DNA of 32,779 bases from Rodentolepis nana (lineage: Eukaryota; Platyhelminthes; Cestoda; Cyclophyllidea; Hymenolepididae): the NCBI GenBank assembly GCA_900617975.1, contig UZAE01012736.1, positions 1-32,779 on the forward strand, in the 5' to 3' direction. The translations under genes were made by a program, and so were the position numbers. Shown one piece after another: positions 1-13,200 of the stretch; the stretch's first letter is position 1, and every line of letters starts with the position of its first letter. Below the pieces are notes generated by a model that searched no databases, was not told the origin of the DNA, and saw only the letters and a list, made by a program, of their open reading frames with translations.

Positions 1-303
1 AAAGTAAGGCTTTGCTCCCTTCTTTTCTCTTTGCTCTCTTCGAAGACAAAAATTCTTCACCATGCTTTAAATAGGTTGCGTCTCCTTCAATAATACCCTT
101 GGTTTTACTTCATCAATTTCCTATTTGTAACTTAATTCAATTCACTGTGAATCTATTTAGGCACTTCTAAGTAGCATTACCGGCGGTAGGTAAGGCACCC
201 TGTGGATCTGACAGGGGGATAACAGTTGTCTCAGTCACTCTCGCCTAATTTGATCAGTTCGTAATTTAGCGTTACTTAAATGTGCATAAATACTCATACG
301 AGC

Positions 304-338
<35 letters not shown>

Positions 339-944
339 AAAAAGAGCGGACTGGTCTGAACTGGCACCGTTTAAATGTCATTGGGAGTATTTAAGAGATA
401 GGGGGAGTTAAGAAAGTATTTGATGAGAACCGGGACAAAAAGTATGCGGAGGTGACATTTGGCATGATCTTCCCGTTGTCTGATAAAAATTGATTACGGC
501 TGAAGTTGGAGATGGGTTAATTTTGCAGCTTTAAAAAGTCCACAGAAATAGGGAAGTTATTAGGACACTTATTCGAAATATCAACTGTGCTCAAAGTAAA
601 TGAATTGAAATTTATGTAGCTGGCTTAAAAGGGCCTAACTGAACAGTATCAGATAATTTTAGTGCTTATCAATTATCTGTTGCATTCAAGGCTAGGTTCT
701 ATTGTGTTATCGACCACGAAGACGCATTTAGTTCTATGAATTCTGGTTTAAATATTTTGGCATTACTAGTTAACCGCTTCAAAGTTGAATATCGGCCATT
801 ACAGACCATCGTTTAATGATGGAATCCTGTGAACAGTAAAAGAAGTCTTCAACCTCAACTGGATATTGCCTCAATAATTTTCCCAAATACAAATTGTTTT
901 TTGCCTTTTCATAGTGACTTATTGCACTTTATCTTTCTTTTTAG
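1..944 (+). other. Intron of NPC1 (3' portion), with TA microsatellite
   Basis: No coding match was found here. The stretch holds a (TA)n microsatellite at about 305-335 and ends in a good acceptor (TTCTTTTTAG) at 935-944. The window opens with AAAGTAAGG, so a splice donor GTAAGG could begin at base 4. If so, the preceding exon would end at base 3 with the two carried bases (AA) that the next exon requires. This is suggestive only. Confidence 0.6.
305..335. repeat. (TA)n microsatellite
   Basis: About fifteen TA units, uninterrupted. Confidence 0.95.
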
Positions 945-1053
945 GCCATTCTATAGAACCGAACAAATTATTCTGCGACCCGCTAATGCAACGCCTTATA
1001 TTCACAACTCTCGCACTTATGGCAGTGTGTTCGATAAAAATTTTCTAAAATCT
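945..1053 (+). CDS. NPC1: NPC1 exon, middle lumenal domain (PFYRTEQ motif)
   Basis: The exon begins with the last base of a split codon and then reads [11 protein letters not shown], matching the PFFRTEQLIIRA stretch of vertebrate NPC1 in the middle lumenal domain that docks NPC2. It ends LKS before donor GTGAGC in phase 0. An N-glycosylation sequon (NAT) follows soon after the motif. The open frame extends upstream to 829, but the strong polypyrimidine acceptor at 943-944 and the loss of similarity before it set the start. Confidence 0.9.
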
Positions 1054-4000
1054 GTGAGCCATCCCTAACAGATGAGCATACCGTTCTTTGATGATCTCCT
1101 CATCATCTGTTTTCCCTTCAGGTGCATGATCTTCAAACCAAAGTGACAAGCACTCGGGCTTACAGCAAGGACTTGAACAAAGAGGTTGAGCTGAGTGATA
1201 TCTGCTTCAAGCCATTAGAGCCTGCCTCTCATGAATGCGGTGTGTTCAGTCCATTGGAGTACTTCCAGAGCAAAGTTGCTTTATTGGACACTGTGAGTTG
1301 CACTTCTTCTATTTCGTCTTGATTGGGATCCTCTATGTACAGAATGGGCTAGTAGAAGCTTACCAATGGCATTGGAGATAGGTGCAGTTTAGAAGCTAAC
1401 AGCATTTGAACTCAAATAATTTTCCTGTTTCTATAAAAAGAGCGCATAGGAAAAGCAATAGAGATGTCTAAGGATTCAACTCATAAGCAGTAACCTATGA
1501 ACGCGAATGACAGAGCTTTTAGCAAATAGTCTTTTCATGAAAATCCTAAAAAGTTGGAAATAATTGCTTGGATTATTTTGTAACATGTTGTTGAGAGGAG
1601 TGAGATTACATCTCGTCTTTGTAATTCATAGTTCCCAAAAAATTTTTCTCCTAATTCCATTGGGATTTTGCCTAAAAACGAGAAAAAAATCGCTGGATTT
1701 ACGCATTGTTCTTGGGATGAAAATTATTTGTGCTAAGATCACGTAAACTGCGTGAGATTCTGTAAGATCATGTGGAAGGTTTCATACTCTGATGGAAGAA
1801 AAGGATTTAACGGGCAACACCGATCATCCTAAATAAACAACTAGCCAATGAGCGCTGGAGATTGTTGATGAATATTTCATCAGTAGTTTGGTGGACAATT
1901 ATGCAAATTGCCCATTAAGTGAATTTTCTTCTCCCCTAACCCCCAAACCAGATAAAGTGACTACTTTTGACGCTTTCAATTCAACCCCCTCGTCTATCTC
2001 CCTACTGATTTCTTTTTCTTACTTGATCTCACTTGCTTTCCTGTAGTTTTTTTTTCACCAATGCCTTAGATTATCATTATTTATTAGTAAAATACGATTT
2101 TCTTACTTAATTACCTTAATTATCCTGACGTCTTTTTTGGGGAGACGTTGTGGTAAGATAATCCAGTCTTACCTACTCAAATTTCCCTAAATTGCCCTCC
2201 CATAATCCTACCACTTTTTCGGCAAAAAAAAATTAAATGAAACCTACAAATTAATTCGTTTCATTTAAGCATTGTTTACGCATTACATAATTTACAATTC
2301 ATTATTGAAAGTCATTGAGCAGCCAATTTTCTAAGACATTTGTCTTATTGTTTCCTCTCCCTTTCTTTTAGTATTTAAGCAATACTGACTGGTCTACTTG
2401 GGTGTTAATCGAAATGTTAGGGGAGGGGGTGGGAGGTGGGGAGGAGGTGTGTGCGGAAGGGGGTGGGGGTAGGTATTTAACGAAAATGGCACTCTAGTTT
2501 AAGAGTACCTTTTCTCACTTATTTATGTCATTCAGGTGACGTAAGGCTTAGATCTCTGCGCATTTCCTTATAATCGCTCATATTTTTAGATGGTTGCGTG
2601 TGGCTAAGAACATTTGCAGTGAAAAGTAAGCACTAGATAGTATCGTTAAAGAGTATCCTTTTGCATTAATTAGTGAATCCTTGAATGTGTGTCTTATTGC
2701 TTGATAGTTGCCTAACAAACCATGCCACGTTAGATTTGGCTGTGTTTCTCCTTAAATTTTCGTTCATTCCTGTTTTTATTTTTTTTTATCTGCCAGAGCG
2801 ATGAGAAGAAGAATTACTTGGATCACATCGCTTTCTGCACAAAACGCACGGTAGATGAGAGGGGACCTTTAGGAAGTTGTCGTGGCAGTGCCGGAGCACC
2901 CATGTTTGGTAACGTCGTCTTCGGTGGCATTAAAGGTAATTGCGCTTTAAAGTTTATTGCCTAAATCACCTCCCCCCAACACTATTCTCTACTACTTTAA
3001 GGAGCTTATTTGATTTCCTAATTTAGTATCTTAATTTGAGGCTCTAAAAACCGTTAAATTATTGTCCCTCCTGCTCCTCTCTTCGCTTTCCCATTTTTGT
3101 AGAAAGTAAAAACAAACATCAACTTCCCAGTAGGAAAAGGAAGCAAATTGACATCCTTGTTGGGAAAGTGAAAGGGAAGTCAAGTGTGCGGAAAATTTCA
3201 GTCAATTTTGAGAAAGCCAATCCCAGTTCCCTTGCCATTAAGCAATCATCCTATTTGCGACAAAATGTCACTTAATGCACATGCCAATAGCTCCACATTT
3301 CTTCCTGCAACATTGGTCTTTTAGTATTGATTGCATGCAATGAGTTGAGACTTACCCCTTCTATTAATCATTTTTTCAGGGAATTTTATGCTTTAATATT
3401 TAAGTAATTGTAAAGAATAACGTCATTCATTCATTCATTCATTCATATCAAATGGCAGGCGTTTTGATAGTTATCNGACAGACAGGCAGGAGAAAAGGCA
3501 GAGAAAATGTTAGGTGAGCACAGTGGACGAAGTCGAATATGACATACAGTGGGGTCATGGTAGTTTGAAGGATGTCGAATATGACATACAGTGGGGTGAT
3601 GGTAGTTTGAAGTTTCGAATATGACATACAGTGGGGTGATGGTAGTTTGAAGTGGAAGTAGACGAATATGACATACAGTGGGGTGATGGTAGTTTGAAGT
3701 CAACTGCCGGTTAATAGATTTTTTGCCGTATGGAAGTGATAAGTCAACTGCCGGTTAATAGACTTTTTTGCCGTATGAGTGGGTTGCCCAGGGTGCACCG
3801 CGTGGAGGTAAGTCTATCGCAACAACTGCCGGTTAATAGACTTTTTTGCCGTATGAGTATACGGTGCCCAGGGTGCACCACGTGGAGGTAAGTCTACCGC
3901 ACAGGCCCAGGGTGCACCACGTGGAGGTAAGTCTTCGCACACCTTTCCAGGGTGCACCACGTGGAGGTAAGTCTATCGCACACCCACTTGGCTCTCCCCT

Positions 4001-5159
4001 CAAATTTCAACCCTACACGGATGGGCTTAAAGAATAGCGTACAGACGAGGCAAAAGAGAACGGGATGGCATAAAAGCCGATGACCTCTGTCATAATGAAT
4101 TTCACTCGCCCAGTGATTAGGTGTGCTCTTTATCTATTTACTTTCTTTAAGCACTTACGTTGCTCATTCCAGTATGGAAGAATGTATCTTTATTACCTGA
4201 GGAGTTGTATTTTCCTAGAGTTTTATTGACTTTTTGAGGTCTTCAGTGTCTTCAACAAACAGCCACTTATTCTGTCAGTCTAAGATCATACTCGCTTACT
4301 GCTTGCTTAAGTTGATCCCAACTGACAAATATGCTTACATAAAGATGCCTAGTAGGTAGGTTTTATTGATTATGGGCGCCGTATTAATTCATTGGGACCA
4401 AGCAGCACTTTTGTTATATGCCCAATTCTATGCTTTTGGATTATACACAGTGCTTGAATATTCAAATGAACTTCTGCAAGAGTTCATATCAATAAATTGT
4501 GTAGTTATTCGTGGAAATTTTGAACTATCTCACATCAATTCTTGCTTCAGAGTAACTTCTTGTGTGGGTGTATGACAGATTGTGGTTCGCTTGATCATTG
4601 GCATCCCTGTTCGGTCTAACATCGTTTTCTGTTCTTTTTTTCCTCCATTCAGACAACGACTACATGTCATCTGAAGCTGTGGTCATTACAATTCTAGTGA
4701 AGAATGCAGTGGATAACAAGTCACCGGCAGTTCTTATGGCTCAAGCTTGGGAGAGCGAATTCATAAAGACAGTCCTCAAATGGCGATCTGAACACCCTGA
4801 GATTATCGTTAGCTTTGCTGCTGAGGTACGTTAATAAAATGTAGAAGTGGGGTGGTACATTATCGATACCTCGAGCATTATCAACAGTGGAATATGAGGA
4901 GAGGTTGGGAATGTACTCAAGGGCTTGTCTGAATTGCCCTTTTGGTCTACAAAGATCTAATTCGTACAGGAATATGAGCGGCTTTTGGGAATAGAGGAAG
5001 CATCCGGTTATATTCAGATAGCCGCGTCTTATTGCCGATAAAAGGACTAGAAATTTCTGAAAGTTGGTTTCTTTAAATATTCTTTATTAGCAAGTGATCG
5101 ACAAATTCCTCAATAATAATTCGGATATTGTAATGTGTGATAGTGAGGTTTTACATTTT

Positions 5160-5197
<38 letters not shown>

Positions 5198-8100
5198 TTA
5201 TTTATTTATTTAAAGTGACATTTCTTTGCATTTGAAATCCCTAATCGTTGGGTACTACCTCCACCATCTGATGAGTTATACATATATGTCCCAAATTACT
5301 TAGATACCAGTTTAAGGCAGAGCAAATTGACCCTTAGAATTCATTCCCCCCTCCCCCCTGCCTGCCTGCTTCTTGGTTACGTTTTATTCAAAATTAATTG
5401 TTTTGCGTTGGTTGGGCGGAACCACTAGCAGTCGTTTTTAACAGAAATATTTAATTGAAACTAACTAGTGGTTATTAATCAACTTTGCAAATGAATTCCT
5501 TCAAGTTGTGTTTCATTTCTTTGACCAAGCCTTAAAGTGGGAAAAATTGTGGAGGAGATGCATAAATTCTGCAGCTCTTAATACGAGGGGATATCGCTAC
5601 TATGCATATTGCATATTTATTCCCATTGTACAAATTCCTGAGTTTTAACTGCGAAAGCTTATTTCCGCATCTATTTGCAATTCACGTGGAACAATTCCGA
5701 GAGAACACGTTTCGGCGAGATCAAGTCTTTGTCAAATTAAAATTGTAGCTGACAGAAGGGAAAGATTAAAGTTCGCTACATCTAGAAACCAGGTGTATGT
5801 TAATGAGAATATGTTTGAAGGCGAAATTACCTTCGATTGAGATGCTTCCAATCTGTCACCTCATCTATAAATCGGGTATTTCCTTTCATTGGAAACACAT
5901 CAATGGTTATTGAATCCATTTACTCAGTGAATTGCCTAAAGTGTGGTATTAATCACTGCGTTCCAATCAAGGTTGAACGAAAACTAGAACCTCCTTGCCA
6001 AATGCGACAGTTTTCCCTATATTCTCAGGTTCTACAATTACCCTCCTGCCTAAATCTCCCGACCAATAAGCACACTCCTTCTTATGACATTTCAACATCT
6101 GCTTATTAACAAATTTAAGTGCTCTGAATAGTCTACAGTAGAAGGTCTACAATTCCTTGCGATGAATTTAGGATTTATGGGTTGCCATAACCAAATGGCA
6201 TTGTGGGTGTGTTGTGTAGCAATTTCGCATTGCATTGTCCGTCTTTTGCGTTGCCAAGTCCTTGCTTCATTTGCTTGTGCAAATGTTCGCGCTTGAATAT
6301 ATGTATACATATACGTATGTGTGTGTGCAGCAATAAGCTGGTACTTTGGCTTAGCAAAACTCGGGTCTTGCAAGCCATCTAGGCAGCCACAAGTATCTAT
6401 ATATGTGTTGTGTGTGTTCCTCTCTCCCTAAGGTCCTAGTTCTTTTCCCTCTAAAACGCCCACTTCCCTACCAAGGGATTATTTAAAATCTTCAGTTTCC
6501 ATCTACTTGGGGGCTAAGATTCATCTTGAGGTAATCTTCTTTTGTAAACTCGCGCTCACTTAACTTATTGGATCAGCACTTTCTCATTACTCATATTGCT
6601 CAATTCATTGTTCGAACCAACTCCTCTGCTTATCTTATAGCGCTCAGTTGAGGATGAAATTGTTCGCCAGTCACATTCGGATATTTCAACTATTGTCATC
6701 AGTTACACCATCATGGTTATCTACGTCAGTATTTGTCTTGGCAACTATCGGTCTATGCGAACATTTTTGGTAAGTCCCATTTATTTTTTAACGGATTTAG
6801 GCTTCGATTTCCCTACCTTCCATATTTTGCCTTGATTGCCTGTTACTGGTTCTAATCATTCATCCATACCCGAACTTGTAAAAGCAAAGGTGAGGTGAGA
6901 AGATTTGTGATAAGGGTGGTCACCAATGCCTTAAATCACAATGACCGGGGTCGTGTCCAGGCTAGATGTGGTAAAAATACCTATGAGTTGATTGGCACTT
7001 AGGGCCAGTGTGCCTGTGTTAGTCATGTCATTAGTCACCATCTGCAGTCACTAGAGCTGCATACCCGTTGCTTAGACTGTTCCATCACATCAAGAACACA
7101 ACTAATTTAAAATTAGGCGCTCCTAATTACAATGCACGAATGCCGTCTGCCATTTAATTGAGCTCGCTTTTTGAACGCTTCTCAAAATGTTTCTTTGAAT
7201 GACCAATCTTCAAGAAGTATACTTGATTGTCACTGATGTTTTCAGAATTATTTGGTGGCAAAGAAAAGGCATATTTTGTAAATTCCTCATCATCTTTAAT
7301 TTCCCCCACCTCCACCCCCACTTTCCCTTTCCATCTTTGTTAAAGTAATTAATTTAAATACACTTTTGCATCTTTTCAAGGTGCTTTGCTAAGGGTTATG
7401 CCAGTGGGACAAAATGTCAAAATCATACAATTTCCTGGGTTGCTTTTTTTCATTTTCCATTGTTCCTCTTCGTGCTTCTCCTTTGCCTTATTTTTGCAAT
7501 ATATTCTAGCGAAAAAAGGGTACAACTCCTTTGAATTCTGAAATAGTCACTCATTACCTATTGTTGGAGTCAAAATTCGGTATTTTATCATGAGGAGGCA
7601 GATATGTACCCACCTTTCTCGCCTTTACCCTGACTTCAAAGGAGAGAGGGAGAGGAGGTAGATGTGAGATACTTCTGGGGATATAGTTTCGTTTCAATTA
7701 GCCAGAGAAAATTATTCCAATCAATGTCATTATTGGTTTTGCATGTCCGATGATTAGACCAATCTCATTGAATGAGGATTAATTTAGTTCTTGTCATGAT
7801 CCGCCATGATGATGTCGTGGGTAACTCCTTATCGCACTTGTGTTCGACAAGTTACTACTTCGCTTTCCCATTTAGTCTATGTTTGCTAATTTTGGAATAT
7901 AGGTTTATCGGGGGCATCAGAATTTAGTATTCAAAGTGGTCACCTTATTTACAACCGGCATGCCCACAGCATTCCATTTCTAGCTTAGAGCCTCGCACTG
8001 ATGAAGACGGATAAACTGTGAGTCCCAGGAGAGACCAGACGAATCAGTTCGGAGATGAGATGGTAACACAGCATATAGAATTACTTTCAATACTGTGTCC

Positions 8101-10252
8101 CCTAGGAGGACAAAGGGGATTGAATAGTGGCGAAACATGTTCTTTGACTGTGGAATGAAATGGAAAAGGGAAATTCAAAGGATTGATACTACTGAGGTAA
8201 ATTATGGACGCAGGAAATCAGACTGAAAGATTAGTAATTTTCTACCTAATGCTTCTTTCGTTATACCCTCAATATTCGCCATACATTCTCAAAGAATTTG
8301 CCAATTTAACCGAAATACATGCCTTTGAAACTAACGCAGCGTTCACTGGAATTATGAACGATGAACGTTTTTTTTTTCTCCCATCCTTCTAGCTCGATTT
8401 GAAAATCTCATTAAGTGTCGGTGGCGTGTCAATTGTCTTGGCTTCTGTTTTCTCTTCCATTGGCCTCTGGTCTTTCGTCGGGGTGCCAGCTACCCTAATC
8501 ATCATCGAGGTGATTCCCTTCCTTGTTCTAGCTGTCGGTGTCGACAACATCTTCATCATGGTGCAGGACTTTATTGTGCACGAACAGGAGGAGGGAGTTG
8601 AGGAGTTGGATAATGATTATGCTGAGGAGGACGATGATCAGGTTTGCTTATAACCCACCGTTTTCCCCTTAAGTAAACCACAATTTATTAAACGACAATG
8701 TGAGTAATAAACCTTAGCCATAATTAAAGACGACGTGGTCTATAAAATTCGAGATTTATTTCCATTCTGTACAATTTCTCAACTCACTCACTTATCTGCA
8801 AGTTCTTATCACTTTAAAATGTATTTCTATTAATGTTATTAGTATTTTGATAAGGCCAAATATGTTTAAATTTTGTATCGTGGGAAGGCAATTAAAACTA
8901 GGACAACTCTAAACCCCGTTAGGTGGTAAAGAGAAGGAGATCGATAATAATTTGAGCATAAAGTCAGGATTTTCGGATTCAAGTTCTTGGGCTTGAAAAC
9001 TTTCATAGAGTTGGAATATCAGTTGCCATAATCTCCCTCAACTCAATGGTTATAATCCTATAAGTAGTTACCTAACTGGTCTTACTTGATGGAAACACAC
9101 GTATTTTGTGTATTTATTAGACAATGATATTTAAAGTTTTATTTTCTACTAACGTGGCATTTAGTTGATCATATCTGTAATTCGTCTTGACTGGGCTTAA
9201 GTGCTGAAGAAGGTGATATTGTCGTGGTCGAGTAGCTAAAGTCCAATTGACTGGTTTTACCAATCTCTTTCTTTGCCACTTGACCTCAATTTCACACTTG
9301 GAAAAATGAGATTTCCTAAAATCGTCATTTCTTTGGAAGACAAATATTCGCGAAAATATATTCCATCTTTGTTCAGCTCATTCAAACTTTCTCCCTGCTT
9401 CTTTATTTATCGCAAAATTTTGTATTTAAATACCTTTAAAGAGGATAGACGAGATTTCGGGAAATTTTTTATTGGTGTAATTTGAGATAATGAGGGCCTT
9501 TGAGACGCAATAATTAGGAGGAAGTCAATGCGAATAAAATGGGGTTCAATAAATATCTGCTGGTTGACAGTCTATGGCCATGCCAACTAAATTCTAACTT
9601 GAGACGCTTATTTGTCTTTTTTCTTTTAAGCATGAAGACGGAGCCGACGACGATGCCGATGCTATTGACGATGCCGAAGTAGCAAGATCGGGACCCTGCA
9701 TGAGTGGGAGTTGTGTGGGTGGCAAGGCTAGAACTCAACGTCGACGAAAAAAACAGGGTAACAAAAAGGAGTACACTACTGTTGAAGCAAGAATCGCCAG
9801 GACTATGGGACGAGTTGGTCCCTCTATGTTTCTTTCCAGTTTGGCGGAATCTGTGGCTTTCTTCTGTGGTACGCAATTGTTCTTTTGCAGCCTAAAGTAT
9901 CTAAAGCATGCCCACTCTACCACGAATATCGCAATTAGAAGTACTTATTAGGGAAAAAACAAACGTTGGGCATAGTAAAAAAGTGTGCAATGTGCGATTC
10001 AATGTTGAAAATTTATGGAAAGTTGGTTTGATGCATAGTCGATGAGATGCTCTGTATATATATATATCACATTTACCTGTGGAAAGATATAGGACAATTA
10101 AACAGAGAAGAACTACGCTTTTTCAAGTTGATGACAGAAAGAAATTGAGATGTAGCCATTTAGTCATCGTTATTGTGCAAAAATAAAAGAGGCGCCAACA
10201 TGTTTAAATTGCAATTGTGTGTGTGGGTGTGGAGTGGGGGTGGAGGGGGGGN

Positions 10253-10294
<42 letters not shown>

Positions 10295-13200
10295 ACTTTA
10301 AAACAAGAATGGAGAAGAATGAGGCTTTGCTTGTGAACAGTAAGATGCTTTTTATCAAATAAATGTCTATCAATGCTTATTTATAGAAAACTGGAACTTT
10401 CTTCATTTTCTATGCCTACCTCTTATTCATTATATTGAAAACTTTTTGATTTCGCGCCGATAGGCTTCGAACCCACGTCATTAAGAAGTACACGTTAATG
10501 CATTATCTATTCTCCAGCGGTACGCGGTAATTAATGCTATTTTCTTCGAGTTAGTAATTTCTCATGGAACAAAAAGTTTCAAACGGGGTTGCTCAGGTTT
10601 CTTACATTGGAACATGGATACTTATTGCTATTGTGACCCACTTTACAGTCCCATAATTTACGCTCTTGATCATATTGAAGTTGGTAAACTTGGAGAGTAG
10701 TCACGTGATTGAACTGAAAGGATCTAGTAGAAATAGAGAACACAAGGATGTCGAAGAACCCTGCTTTGCTTATGTTTGAGAATCTTTGAGGTGTCTAATC
10801 GTTATTTAGTAGTTTTGGTTTGGATCACTAAAATTCTTATCCTCTGGGTTGATTTGCCTGTAGGTTGAAAACAAGAAGCTGATCATGCCATTTCAATAGC
10901 CAATGTAAATAGGGTACATTTAATATAACAGAGTTAAATGAAGTTAGATCCTCATATACCTGCTTATTATCTGTGAATAAAAGATGAGTTTATTTTATTC
11001 AAAGGCTAAACTATTCAAATATGCAATTGGAGGAGAGTTGAGGCGGTTTGATCTTTAAGATTTTCGAAAAATGTTTTTTTTATTGGCAAAAGATCTTCTA
11101 AAGTATCGTACATCGAATCTAGCGTCAGCATTGAGAATGGTATTATGATTTTGGGACGGCTTAATTACCCTGGTCAATTCTAAGGCTTAAGATAATAGAA
11201 ATTTAGGAACTGAGATTTCTTCCTGGTCATTGCGCGTGATAAAACATCGCTTATATTTCCGCATACTCTTGCGCGAAAGTGATATCTTGGACTTCACTAT
11301 TTTCACTCGAGTCTTCTTGAGGTAGGCTGTTTTTTTTGACACGAGTGATTATCTTTTGGCGTCTTTATTAAGTTGCCTTTGGCTTGAAGTCAAATAAGTT
11401 TTCCACTTCTAGTTCCCCTGTGATTTCATCTAATTAGTTAGTTCTTATGGAAGCTGCTTCTTGTTAGTTTACGCGCTCCCCGCTAATAACTGACCCATTT
11501 TACTGCCAATTTCTCCCTCCTAAATTCATTTGTATGGGAATGTGCATTGTGTGTGTGTGTGTGTGTGTGTGTAGAAGCTTATAATTTTGTTACATTGTGA
11601 ACGGCCTTGAGAATCAAAATCGCACCACTTGCACAAATTTAAGCCACTGTAACGTGTTTCAATTGCGCCATTTCGAAATGTATTCGAATTATTGCAGTTA
11701 TTGTTTGCTTGAAACAAGGCTGCTGTTTCTTTAATCACGTTCATTTATATTGCACTCACACTTTAGCGTGATTAATGCATAGGAAATAGGCTGAAAATTC
11801 TTCCTTGACTTTATTATTTTATTATCCGGTATAGGATACGATCACATATGTCACCTTAACGTCGAACTCCTCGGTCCTTTTGATCCGTTCAGGTTATTAG
11901 GAGAAGAAAGACGAGACTGTTGGATCGAGAATGTAAAATCAAATCATTTCATGCTTTCTTCAAACGTAGCAAAACTGCATAGGATTTGGGAATTTGGTTG
12001 AATGTCAATGTGTTTGGACAACATCAAATTTATTGAACATTATCTCTGCCTGACCTACACTCGCTTAGTTAATTTAGGAGATTAGGGAAACTACATGCTG
12101 GGGATTAATTAGTACATCCAAAAGTAGGGGGGAATTGATGCCGAGCTATGAAAGCTGAGTATTGAGAATGCAGTGCTTTCAAGCGACTGTCTACGATTCT
12201 GAAGGAAAAGAGAAAAGAAATTTTTCTAACCACGCCTTTTGTCTAGAAATTGGTGTTATTTCCTGAAATGCGGGCTTATGTTAATTCAATTTAAAAGGCC
12301 TATTTGACTTTTTTTAACAAGGGAATTTAATGCCAAGCTTATGTCAATTAAAAAAATGGTATGAAACAGTCTGCTATGTTAGGACTGAAATTTTTGCATA
12401 TCAACATTATTTTCTTTTCTTAAATTTATTCCGAATCTGGATAAACAAAAGTTTCATGGGTATGGACCTTGCGAGTTTTGCAAACACCTAATGTCCCCAT
12501 TGGGTAAATATTATTTTTTATACTGTTGGACGAAAAAGCTGCATCTATGTCTCTCTCTTTGAAAAATTCACCTAGATTGGCATTAAGCTGCGGTGAGTGA
12601 TGTGGCTACTGGTAAAATAAGTGAGATTTCGCGTCAAGTCTTCATAACCAAGGCAGCAGCAGATAATATCAAAAATCTTGCTAATTTCACTCCTTGATAG
12701 TTTTCGGTTTATCTTCATAACAATGCGAAAAAGTGGCAGATTTCCATCACGGGAAGATATTTGACCAAGTTGAGGTTGAAAAGAAAGTGATCCAACAGTG
12801 GATGCAATGTGATAGGAATGAAACATGAGAGTGGACAATAGAGTCAAGATATCACGAGTCTTATTTTTCTGGAGTTTTGAAAGTATTGAGTTGCGGGATA
12901 TAATTTCGAATTGTAGTGTCCATTTCCTCTCAAGTTCAATCTTAGGTAACTTGATCACATTAGTTCCTGTTTGAACTAATGTCGATGCCTTTCAGTTTAT
13001 TGTCCCCTTAAAATCAAAATTTGGAGCTAACGAAAACCTATAGGCTCGTTTTTCAAATCAATGAACGACCTTTTGAACCGAAGTATCGATAAAGGAAATT
13101 AGTTTGGCGTAAGAAGTTGTAAAACAAATTCATCTTCCAGACTGCTCGGGGTGTCTTTAGTTATTGGAGCTTTTAATTGATTTTAAAATTCTATCCAAAA

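Larger units (their letters stand above)
3424..4027 (-). mobile_element. Dispersed SINE-like retroposon, copy R1 (internally expanded)
   Basis: Copy of the five-member family. It is flanked by an imperfect 13-bp direct repeat (TAAAGAATAACGT at 3411-3423 and TAAAGAATAGCGT at 4028-4040), taken as a target-site duplication. On the minus strand it ends in an (ATGA)n simple-repeat tail (3424-3446 on +), like a LINE or SINE 3' tail, so I place its sense on the minus strand. It is nearly twice the length of its relatives because internal modules are multiplied: one 38-bp unit four times (3533-3699), a second unit three times and a third four times. An apparent minus-strand reading frame here is only the translation of the tandem units. 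Confidence 0.65.
2936..4652 (+). other. NPC1 intron hosting dispersed repeat copy R1
   Basis: A 1.7 kb intron. About 600 bp of it is the repeat copy at 3424-4027, with its internal tandem expansions. The remainder shows no recognisable element. An N lies at 3476. Confidence 0.8.

Noticed and set aside
3443..3703. Minus-strand 86-codon frame with repeated [12 protein letters not shown] peptides
   Set aside because: It is the translation of the tandem module A in R1. The units are not a multiple of three apart throughout, and the frame is not kept in other copies.
3780..3982. R1 C modules as spliced-leader RNA genes
   Set aside because: They have a GTAAGT donor-like sequence, but no Sm site follows it and the upstream sequence does not resemble a flatworm spliced leader I know.
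3424..4027. R1 repeats as a CRISPR array
   Set aside because: Units are unevenly spaced, with 2-9 base spacers, three different modules are mixed, and the context is a eukaryotic intron.
12572..12958. Minus-strand 128-codon frame in intron 7
   Set aside because: The longest antisense frame free of N, but no domain, signal peptide or splice partner is recognised. AT-rich DNA can give this length by chance. A protein search or antisense RNA-seq would decide.
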